A stretch of DNA of 8,554 nt from Actinomycetes bacterium (GTDB lineage Bacteria; Actinomycetota; Actinomycetes; S36-B12; GCA-2699445). The translations under genes were made by a program, and so were the position numbers. The notes below the pieces were generated by a model. It was not told the DNA's origin, ran no database searches, and worked only from the letters and a program-made list of their open reading frames with translations. Location of the stretch: contig JAHZKU010000097.1 in NCBI GenBank assembly GCA_022600255.1, positions 1-8,554 on the forward strand, written 5' to 3'. Shown here piece by piece: positions 1 to 5,857 of this stretch. Within the stretch, counting starts at the first letter, position 1; the number at the start of each line of letters is the position of its first letter.

Positions 1-35
1 GCCAGAACACCCCAGAACAGACGCCGATCGGCCAC
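1..35 (-). CDS. Start of an unidentified gene downstream of the iron-transport ATPase (partial)
   Basis: Only the first codons are inside the window. From a GTG at 33-35 the minus strand reads V-A-D-R-R-L-F-W-G-V-L and then leaves the left edge with no stop. The start was chosen because a clean AGGAG (41-45) lies five bases before it. A second in-frame GTG at 39-41 overlaps that AGGAG and is less likely. The charged residues followed by L-F-W-G-V-L look like the start of a signal or membrane segment, but this is too short to name a family. The gap to the preceding ATPase stop is 54 bases on the same strand, so it may be the last gene of the iron operon or the first gene of the next unit. Confidence 0.5.
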   Translation of the reverse strand, partial: MADRRLFWGVL

Positions 36-40
36 GCTCA

Positions 41-45
41 CTCCT
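41..45 (-). promoter_or_regulatory. Ribosome binding site of the left-edge gene
   Basis: The minus strand reads AGGAG five bases before the GTG at 33-35. It is the main evidence that a gene begins here. Confidence 0.5.
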
Positions 46-89
46 ATTCGCTGCCAGTACCTGTTGGACGCCCACGGCTGCGATCCGGT

Positions 90-1151
90 TTACTCCAGAT
101 CAAAAGCGACACTCGGCGGGCCAGTGTAGGACACCTGGACCGCGTCCCCAACGGCGTATCGCGGGGCACCGGGCGCGCGCACGAGCAGCTCGGCCTCTCG
201 TCCGGCGTTCTGATCCGGCCGAATCCGGTAAGTCGTGTCGTGACCGTAGAAGTCCACCGCCGTCACCCGGAGTTCCGAGCCAGGTGCGAGCCTGAGATTT
301 TCTGGCCGAGCCAACACTAAGGCAGGGCCATCACGACGTTGCCGCAGTGGAATCGGGCCCAAGGACGTCGTGGCACAGTCCCCCTGGCACTGGGCCCTGA
401 TCAGATTGGCGTCTCCGACAAAACCCGCAACCCAGGGTGTCTGTGGAGCGTCGTAGACCTGCGCGGGCTGGGCATATTGCACGATTCGCCCATGCTTCAT
501 CACGGCCACCTGATCACCCAGCACAAACGCTTCCTCTTGATCGTGAGTCACGAACACTGCGGTCATTTCCAGTGAGCGCATGAGGTCGGCGACTTCCCGT
601 CGCACAGACACCCGCAGCTCCACGTCCAGACTGCTGAATGGTTCATCGAAAAGCAGCAGTCGCGGTTGCGGCGCCAACGCCCGGGCCAACGCAACCCGCT
701 GGGCTTGCCCCGCCGAAAGCTCGTCCGGGCGCCGCTGCGCCAGATGAGCCATGTCCATCAAGGCCAAGGTCTGCGTCACTCGGCCTGTGTTCACCTCAGC
801 CCGGGTCAGGCCATACGCCACGTTCTTGGCCACGGTCAGGTGCGGGAACAACGCCCAGTCCTGAAACACCATGCCAATCCGGCGCTTCTCCGGCGGGACG
901 AACACCTTTGGGCCAACGACCAGATCGTCACCCACCCGGACGGTTCCAGCATCGGCCCGCTCCAAACCTGCGATGATCCGTAGCAGCGTCGTCTTGCCAC
1001 ACCCACTCGGGCCAAGCAGCACGAGCATCGCGCCAACATCAACGGACACCGAGACGTTGTCCAAAGCCTGTACATCGGAAAAACGCTTGGAAATGTCGGT
1101 GACGCACAGACCTGTGGCCGTAGAACTCAGCAAAGGGGTTAGCGCGGCCAT
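90..1151 (-). CDS. fbpC: Ferric-iron ABC transporter ATP-binding protein (FbpC-like)
   Basis: This is the 353-residue cytoplasmic ATPase that should power the iron importer encoded just upstream. Visible motifs in order: Walker A GPSGCGKT (residues 47-54), Q-loop at Q97 in VFQDWALFPH, signature LSAGQ (145-149), Walker B LLLFDEP (165-171), D-loop SSLD (173-176) and H-loop H203 in VTHDQEEA. A C-terminal extension from about 245 to 350 fits the TOBE-like regulatory domain of the FbpC/PotA/MalK group. Length is normal for FbpC. The signature has Ala where LSGGQ is canonical. The ATG start at 1149-1151 has no obvious ribosome binding site and follows the permease stop by 64 bases. Substrate is inferred from the neighbouring YY-type binding protein and the iron box; the ATPase alone could equally be a spermidine or sulfate family member. 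Confidence 0.9.
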   Translation of the reverse strand: MAALTPLLSSTATGLCVTDISKRFSDVQALDNVSVSVDVGAMLVLLGPSGCGKTTLLRIIAGLERADAGTVRVGDDLVVGPKVFVPPEKRRIGMVFQDWALFPHLTVAKNVAYGLTRAEVNTGRVTQTLALMDMAHLAQRRPDELSAGQAQRVALARALAPQPRLLLFDEPFSSLDVELRVSVRREVADLMRSLEMTAVFVTHDQEEAFVLGDQVAVMKHGRIVQYAQPAQVYDAPQTPWVAGFVGDANLIRAQCQGDCATTSLGPIPLRQRRDGPALVLARPENLRLAPGSELRVTAVDFYGHDTTYRIRPDQNAGREAELLVRAPGAPRYAVGDAVQVSYTGPPSVAFDLE

Positions 1152-1215
1152 TAGAGTTCGAATATACCAATCAGGGCCGCGTGCACCGTCGCCTGAAGGC
1201 GTCCCGGCGGTCGTC

Positions 1216-2811
1216 TCATCGTGACAACTCGCGTCTCAGCACAAGTGCCCAAGTCAACACCGCCGATAGCGCGATCAAGGTTAACGAGGTAATGCCTACT
1301 TGTGCGTAAAAGCCGTCCTCGGCCGCGTTCCAAATCACCGTGGCTAACGTCTCAAATCCGATCGGCGCCAAGATCAAGGTTGCCGGCAGCTCCTTCAGGG
1401 TCGAGAGCAGCACCAACCCACCGGCGGCCAGCAGGCCGGGCAGCACCAATGGCAGATCGATGCTGGCGAAGCGGCGGGGCGCAGCTGCGCCCAACGTGGC
1501 CGCGGCCTCATCAAATCGCGGAGGCACTGAGCCTAGGGCCGACTGCGAACTACGCAGGGATTGCGCCCCGAAGTGCAGCACATAACCCAGGATCAGCAGC
1601 GGGAAGGTTTGATAGAACGCTCCGAAGGCACTCGGTGCGTTGATCACCCAAGACACTAGGGCGAGAGCAACCACGAGGCCCGGGAGGGCAAACACCGACG
1701 TCACGACACTGCCCGCTAGGCGAACCAACCGACCCGAACGCCGCACAACAGCAAAGGCCACGGGCAACGTGATGACGACCGCAGCGACGCCAGCACTGAC
1801 TGCGGCTAGTGTTGATCCACCCAGTGGTGAGGCCAGGAAGCCCAGATCGTCGCCCCACCCCGAGTAGCCAACCCCAATGGTGGTTGAGCCCCGGAATACC
1901 CAGATCAGGAACACCACCACAGGCGCAACGATGCCAAAAAAGAACGGAAGTGCGACTACTATCAACCCAAGCGGTCGCCAGCGCCCCAACCCGTAAAGAC
2001 CACGAGCGCGCGCCCGAGTGACCTGCGGCACCGACGTTTCTACTGTCCCCCGCGCCAACAGGGTGACCGCCAGCGCTAGCACCGCCAGAATCAGACCAAG
2101 CGTCAACGACAACTCTCGATCCAGCAGGCGGGCTCCGTAGATGACCCGAGTCAGGGTGTCAAAACGCAGCAGCGAGACCGCGCCAAAATCACTTAGAACA
2201 TAAAGGAAAACCAGCAGGCCACCGCCAACGATGGCGGTCCGCAACTGCGGCAGCAGGACGCGGAGCACGGTGGCCATGGCGGGCTTGCCCAGCAGGCGCG
2301 AGGCCTCTTCCACCGATGGCGACGTGGTGGCCAGCCGCGCCAACACCGGTAGGTAGACGTACGGATAAGAGAACAGACTCAACACCAAGAATGCGCCCCA
2401 GAACCCGGTTGGCGTCGGAATCGCCGAAAGCAGTCCGCCGCGCCCTGTGGCAGCCAGCAGCGCTGTTGCCCCCACAAACGATGGAATCACCAGCGGAAGC
2501 GCCAGAGCCACCCGCCAGAATCGTCGGCCAGGAAGGTCCGTGCGACTGACCAGCACGGCTAGGGCCGTCCCCACAACGGACGTCAGCACCGCAACAGAAA
2601 TCCCCAACGCCAACGAGTTGAACAACGGTTGCCGGATCGACTCCGAGGCCAGGATTTCCCAGAACCGCCCGCCTGACCAAGCACCCAAGACCAAGTAGAC
2701 CAGGGGCGCGACGAAGATCAGCGTGACTGCGCATACCAAGCCAATTAACAGCACAGACGGGCGTTTCTGGTTGGCCCTTCGGCTACGGCGCGGGACCAAG
2801 GTGGCAGTCAT
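1216..2811 (-). CDS. fbpB: Ferric-iron ABC transporter permease, two-module (FbpB-like)
   Basis: This is a 531-residue inner-membrane protein with about twelve hydrophobic segments, arranged as two homologous BPD-type permease modules in one chain, as in FbpB, AfuB and ThiP. Each module carries an EAA loop that contacts the ATPase: EEASRLLGKP around residue 168 and DEAAATLGAA around 434. The late stretch STLKELPATLILAP is typical of iron-type permeases. It would carry Fe(III) released by the lipoprotein into the cytoplasm. The tail of the previous gene lies about 12 bases upstream, so the two are surely co-transcribed. The start could be ATG (2809-2811) or the adjacent in-frame GTG (2812-2814). 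Neither has a clear ribosome binding site, so coupling to the upstream gene is likely. I chose ATG as the stronger codon. Thiamine or other two-module permeases are the alternative, disfavoured by context. Confidence 0.9.
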   Translation of the reverse strand: MTATLVPRRSRRANQKRPSVLLIGLVCAVTLIFVAPLVYLVLGAWSGGRFWEILASESIRQPLFNSLALGISVAVLTSVVGTALAVLVSRTDLPGRRFWRVALALPLVIPSFVGATALLAATGRGGLLSAIPTPTGFWGAFLVLSLFSYPYVYLPVLARLATTSPSVEEASRLLGKPAMATVLRVLLPQLRTAIVGGGLLVFLYVLSDFGAVSLLRFDTLTRVIYGARLLDRELSLTLGLILAVLALAVTLLARGTVETSVPQVTRARARGLYGLGRWRPLGLIVVALPFFFGIVAPVVVFLIWVFRGSTTIGVGYSGWGDDLGFLASPLGGSTLAAVSAGVAAVVITLPVAFAVVRRSGRLVRLAGSVVTSVFALPGLVVALALVSWVINAPSAFGAFYQTFPLLILGYVLHFGAQSLRSSQSALGSVPPRFDEAAATLGAAAPRRFASIDLPLVLPGLLAAGGLVLLSTLKELPATLILAPIGFETLATVIWNAAEDGFYAQVGITSLTLIALSAVLTWALVLRRELSR

Positions 2812-2823
2812 CACAAGCTGAGA

Positions 2824-3888
2824 CTAGGAAGAAGCCAGACCGCTTGCCTCGATCATCTCCAGGGTCTTGGCCAAGCCGCCCCCCAGGCTGTCCAAATCAA
2901 CCGTGTCGTACTCCAGAGAGTCCAGCGGTGGCACACCTGGTGGGGCTGCAACCCCCTTTGCCAAGGGATACTCCGAAGTCTCGGTCGAGAAGAACTCTTG
3001 CGCCGAGTCCGACAGCAGGAAGTTCACCAACTCCTGCGCTTCCTGCGTCTGGTTGGCCGAGCTCAGCACCCCCATTGCGGTCGCGATCAACAAGGATCCG
3101 ATGTCCTTGTTGGGGAAGAAATAGTTTTCCGAGGCAACATCAGGGTTTTCCGCCTGCGCCCGCGCATTGTAGTAGTGGTTCACCAGCCCCATGGGAATCT
3201 CACCGCGGCCAACGGCCTCCACGATTGCGGTGTTGTTGGCATAACTCACCGCACCGTTGGCGGCCATCCCATCCAGCCAGTTCTGGGTGGTTTCCTCCCC
3301 GCTCTCAGCGCGCATAGCGGTAACGAAGTCTTGGAAGGATCCATTGCTCGGTGCCAACGCAACCCGACCCTCGTAGTCCGAGCCGGTCAGATCGAAGACC
3401 GAGGGAGGCAGCTCGGACTCCTCCACTTCATCTTTATTGTAAACAAGCACCCGGACTCGCCCACTTAAGCCGACCCATTCGCCATCCTTGTTCCGGAAAG
3501 CGGATTTGACCCGGTTCAGAGACGACTCAGGGAGGGCACTGAGCCGGTCCTCCCCGGCAAGGAAGCCGATGGCACCAGGGCTCTGCGAAATGAAAACGTC
3601 CGCTGGACTGCGATCGCCCTCTTCGTTGACGAGTAAGGCTAGATCCGCAGAATCCCCGTAGCGCACATCGACGGGAATCTGGGTCTGTTCGGTGAACTCA
3701 GCCAACAGTGGGCCAATGAGATTCTCCGTGCGACCTGAGTAGACTGTTACGGCATTCGGGTCAGCGGAAGACGCCGCGTCGTCATTGGACGAGCAGGCGC
3801 TGAGCACCAAGGCCCCTGCGGCTAGTGCGGCCAGACCTGCGGTGGCACGACGGACATTCCAGAATCGACGATTCTTCTGTGTAGGCAT
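2824..3888 (-). CDS. fbpA: Ferric-iron substrate-binding lipoprotein (FbpA-like)
   Basis: This is a 354-residue extracellular solute-binding lipoprotein. A basic N-terminus and hydrophobic stretch (residues 12-30) end in the lipobox L-S-A-C with C32 as the lipidated Cys. The Ser/Asp-rich linker after it is typical of Gram-positive lipoproteins. The mature part follows the FbpA fold order: VTVYSGR (47-53), EEGDRSPADVF (89-99), WVGLSGRVRVLVY (138-150) and NHYY (237-240), where Y239-Y240 match the tandem iron-binding tyrosines. By recalled alignment to Neisseria FbpA, the other two iron ligands (His9, Glu57) appear as T54 and Q102, so metal coordination may resemble tyrosine-only homologues. GGAG (3894-3897) five bases before the ATG supports this start. 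It is first in its operon and lies directly behind an iron box. The symbol here means ferric-binding protein, not the mycobacterial antigen 85 gene of the same name. Confidence 0.92.
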   Translation of the reverse strand: MPTQKNRRFWNVRRATAGLAALAAGALVLSACSSNDDAASSADPNAVTVYSGRTENLIGPLLAEFTEQTQIPVDVRYGDSADLALLVNEEGDRSPADVFISQSPGAIGFLAGEDRLSALPESSLNRVKSAFRNKDGEWVGLSGRVRVLVYNKDEVEESELPPSVFDLTGSDYEGRVALAPSNGSFQDFVTAMRAESGEETTQNWLDGMAANGAVSYANNTAIVEAVGRGEIPMGLVNHYYNARAQAENPDVASENYFFPNKDIGSLLIATAMGVLSSANQTQEAQELVNFLLSDSAQEFFSTETSEYPLAKGVAAPPGVPPLDSLEYDTVDLDSLGGGLAKTLEMIEASGLASS

Positions 3889-3893
3889 GTGGA

Positions 3894-3897
3894 CTCC
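3894..3897 (-). promoter_or_regulatory. Ribosome binding site of the iron-binding lipoprotein
   Basis: The minus strand reads GGAG five bases upstream of the ATG at 3886-3888, which fixes the start of the lipoprotein and its signal peptide. Confidence 0.6.
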
Positions 3898-3946
3898 GAT
3901 GACTTCAGCCTCTGGACCAAACTACGTGGCAAGTACGTATGACTGG

Positions 3947-3975
3947 AATATAGCTTAGGTTTGCCTAACCAAAGT
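3947..3975 (-). promoter_or_regulatory. Probable promoter of the iron-transport operon
   Basis: On the minus strand ACTTTG (3970-3975) and TATATT (3947-3952) are separated by exactly 17 bases, a standard sigma-70-type layout. TATATT matches the -10 consensus at five of six positions; the -35 element is poorer. The spacer is almost entirely an iron box. The ATG of the lipoprotein gene lies about 58 bases downstream of the -10 element, leaving a 5' leader of roughly 50 bases. The promoter is read from sequence only; no transcription start is known. Confidence 0.6.
3955..3973 (-). promoter_or_regulatory. DtxR/IdeR-type iron box (operator)
   Basis: The 19 bases on the minus strand read TTTGGTTAGGCAAACCTAA. 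Against the established DtxR/IdeR consensus TTAGGTTAGGCTAACCTAA this is 17 of 19 matches, with the differences at positions 3 and 12. It sits in the spacer of the predicted promoter and overlaps the -35 element, so a bound Fe(II)-loaded repressor would block RNA polymerase. The position immediately upstream of a ferric-iron importer makes chance occurrence unlikely. The regulator itself is not in the window. Confidence 0.85.
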
Positions 3976-4097
3976 AATCTCCTGGGTTTTCGCGGGTGGG
4001 TTCGGGACCATCGTCACGGTCGGGGGGCCTCGCGCCGTGGCGTGGCAACGCTGCCAACACCGCCCACAGCCATTACCGTTATGGTGTCGCGCTGTGC

Positions 4098-4103
4098 AAG
4101 GAG
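4098..4103 (+). promoter_or_regulatory. Ribosome binding site of the GT87 gene
   Basis: AAGGAG ends five bases before the ATG at 4109-4111. It decides the start in favour of this ATG over in-frame codons further upstream (as far as 4037), whose translation is not membrane-like. Further upstream, CTGCCA (4051-4056) and TACCGT (4074-4079), 17 bases apart, could be a weak promoter, but I would not rely on it. Confidence 0.7.
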
Positions 4104-4108
4104 ACCCA

Positions 4109-5323
4109 ATGCGTAACAACTGGCAGCTGGCGGCCTTCTGGGCGCTGGCCGTTGTTGCTGCGATCGCGATTGGGCTTGTCTATCGCATCTGGTTCCCGAA
4201 TCCGGTGGATCTAGCGGTCTATCGAGCCGGGGGCACGATGCTCTTGGAAGGCACTGACCTCTACGGGCCCCGTGACGGGCTCCCCTTCACTTACGCACCC
4301 TTCGCGGCACTCGTGTTCGTACCGCTCGCGGCGATTCCCTGGCCGACAGCGGTGGTGACCCTGACCGCCATATCGGTGCTAGCACTGGGCCGGGCGCTCT
4401 GGCTGCTCCTAGCGAATCTGTGGGACAACCAGGCCCACCTGGCTCGGTTCCTAGTTGTCGTGGCGGCGGCTCTCATTACCGAACCGATGATCAGCACCAT
4501 CACCTTCGGGCAGGTCAATGCGATCCTGCTCTGGCTGGTGATGGAGGACGTGTTCGGAAAGCGCGCTAGCAAGATCGGCGGTGTGCTGACCGGTATCGCC
4601 GCGGGCATCAAACTTACCCCGGGTATTTTCTTGCTGTTGTATCTGGTGGTGGGTTCCTGGCGTCGCTTCTTGTTCGGCATCGCGGCCTTTGTGGTTACCG
4701 TCGTCATCGCCTGGCCGTTTGTTGGTAATGCTGTCGTTGACTTCTGGACCGACGTCACGTGGCAGGTTTCCAGAATCGGCAACCCCGAGTTCTCCACCAA
4801 CCAGTCCCTGAATGGCCTGTTGTGGCGACTGGCTGGGCCAGACCCGAGTCGGGTGATTTGGCTCTTGGGCGCGGTCGTGGTGGTGGGCGCCGCCATGTGG
4901 GTTGGGCGACTGCAGTGGCAATCTAACCGGCTCATGGCCGTGGCCGCCACGGGCCTAGCCATGCTGCTGGCAAGCCCGATCTCTTGGAGTCACCATTGGG
5001 TCTGGGCCTTTCCAGCATTTGTTGCGCTGGTTGCGATCGCGCGTAGGCGAATGTTCGCCACTGTCTGGATCGGCGTTGGCTTGCTGATCATGATTTTCTG
5101 GGTGCCTATGCTGCCGCCGTCCGGTGAACAGGTCGAGTTCGGCTGGAACCTGTGGCAAGTTCTGCTGGGCAACAGCTACGTCATCTGGGCCGTTGTTTCG
5201 TTGGCCTATCTGACGGTCTTGGCTGCCCGAGGCCAGCTCCCGATCAGTCGCTCGGCCGCATGGGAGCGCACTTCGGCCGAGGTTGGGGCATCGCTGCGAA
5301 CCCGGGCTGGCGGGCAGGGTTAG
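4109..5323 (+). CDS. GT87 (DUF2029) family membrane glycosyltransferase, probable mannosyltransferase
   Basis: This 404-residue integral membrane protein has about ten hydrophobic segments. Family hallmarks visible: NPVDLAVYRAGG (31-42) with an acidic residue D34 in the first outer loop, where GT-C enzymes keep their catalytic Asp (D58 in mycobacterial PimE); DLYGP (50-54); LPFTYAPF (58-65); GIAAGIKLTPG (162-172); NQSLNGLLWR (231-240); and SWSHHWVW (292-299). GT87 enzymes transfer mannose from polyprenyl-phosphate-mannose on the outer side of the membrane, for example in PIM, lipomannan or lipoarabinomannan synthesis. The acceptor here cannot be told. The basic, Ser/Ala-rich C-terminal tail (375-404) is probably cytoplasmic. 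Transcription diverges from the iron operon across a shared 220-base region. The next gene starts 105 bases downstream on the same strand, with no convincing terminator between. Confidence 0.85.
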   Translation: MRNNWQLAAFWALAVVAAIAIGLVYRIWFPNPVDLAVYRAGGTMLLEGTDLYGPRDGLPFTYAPFAALVFVPLAAIPWPTAVVTLTAISVLALGRALWLLLANLWDNQAHLARFLVVVAAALITEPMISTITFGQVNAILLWLVMEDVFGKRASKIGGVLTGIAAGIKLTPGIFLLLYLVVGSWRRFLFGIAAFVVTVVIAWPFVGNAVVDFWTDVTWQVSRIGNPEFSTNQSLNGLLWRLAGPDPSRVIWLLGAVVVVGAAMWVGRLQWQSNRLMAVAATGLAMLLASPISWSHHWVWAFPAFVALVAIARRRMFATVWIGVGLLIMIFWVPMLPPSGEQVEFGWNLWQVLLGNSYVIWAVVSLAYLTVLAARGQLPISRSAAWERTSAEVGASLRTRAGGQG

Positions 5324-5415
5324 CGCAACTCTGACTCAGACCCCACCGTTCCCGCGCGACCGGACCCAGAATCCCGTAGCCTCGGGCACAGGCTCGGCTT
5401 GGGCCAGGACCGGTC

Positions 5416-5420
5416 GGAGG
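5416..5420 (+). promoter_or_regulatory. Ribosome binding site of the response regulator
   Basis: GGAGG lies eight bases before the ATG at 5429-5431 and selects it over any start further upstream. In the 105 bases before the gene (5324-5428) I see no convincing -10/-35 pair and no terminator, so read-through from the GT87 gene is possible. Confidence 0.7.
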
Positions 5421-5428
5421 AAAACCGA

Positions 5429-5857
5429 ATGAGCGAACCGGTGTCCATCATGCTCATCGACGATTCCTACGAGGATGCCCTGCTGGTGAAGCGGTTCGCG
5501 AAACGTGCGGCCGTAGCCAATCCGGTCATCCATATGGACTCTGGCCGCAAGGCCATTGACTACCTCACTTCGCCAGAAACCGAAGCCCCTGGATGCATCC
5601 TGCTCGATGTGAATATGCCGGGGCTGACCGGCCATGAGACGCTGGCTGAGATTCGGGCCTGCGACGACCCGGCAATCCGGCGGATTCCAGTGATCTTCCT
5701 GACCACTTCGGACTCCAAGAGTGACTTGGCAGCCGCATACGACGGCCACGCCAACAGCTACATCGTCAAACCAAAGGACAGTGCAACGTTCCAAAGAATG
5801 TTGAGCACACTAGCCGGTTATTGGTTTGACATCGTGTATCGCCCTCCGGCCTCATGA
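5429..5857 (+). CDS. Single-domain response regulator, Rcp1 type
   Basis: This 142-residue protein is a CheY-like receiver with no output domain. The acidic pair D11-D12, phospho-acceptor D60 in CILLDVNMPG, the Thr/Ser switch region (T92-T93-S94) and invariant K114 in the KPKD motif are all present, so it should be phosphorylatable. The DDSYEDALLVKRF opening and the YWFDIVYRP ending match the Rcp1 class of receivers that partner cyanobacterial phytochrome Cph1 and similar kinases. With no DNA-binding domain, it probably acts by protein contact or as a phosphate shuttle. Its stop overlaps the kinase start (ATGA, 5854-5857), so the two are translationally coupled and almost certainly partners. 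The downstream target is not visible. Confidence 0.9.
   Translation: MSEPVSIMLIDDSYEDALLVKRFAKRAAVANPVIHMDSGRKAIDYLTSPETEAPGCILLDVNMPGLTGHETLAEIRACDDPAIRRIPVIFLTTSDSKSDLAAAYDGHANSYIVKPKDSATFQRMLSTLAGYWFDIVYRPPAS

Noticed and set aside
339..983. Several plus-strand open frames inside the ATPase gene
   Set aside because: Translations are low-complexity Arg/Pro/Gly-rich products of high GC. They are opposite a gene with every ABC motif intact.
4037..4108. Upstream extension of the GT87 gene to an earlier start
   Set aside because: The added residues are Arg/Gln/His-rich and unlike a membrane protein N-terminus. AAGGAG five bases before 4109 clearly favours the internal ATG.
4291..4962. Long open frame (223 codons) on the minus strand inside the GT87 gene
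   Set aside because: Antisense shadow of a GC-rich membrane protein gene. The translation is Thr/Ala/Arg-rich with no family signature, and the plus-strand gene has clear motifs and a ribosome binding site.
5378..5394. AGCCT/AGGCT inverted repeat after the GT87 gene as a terminator
   Set aside because: Only a five-base stem with a seven-base loop and no T-run. Too weak for an intrinsic terminator.
5399..5428. Upstream extension of the response regulator to an earlier start
   Set aside because: The extra stretch is hydrophilic and precedes the normal receiver start. GGAGG lies inside it, at the right distance from the ATG at 5429.
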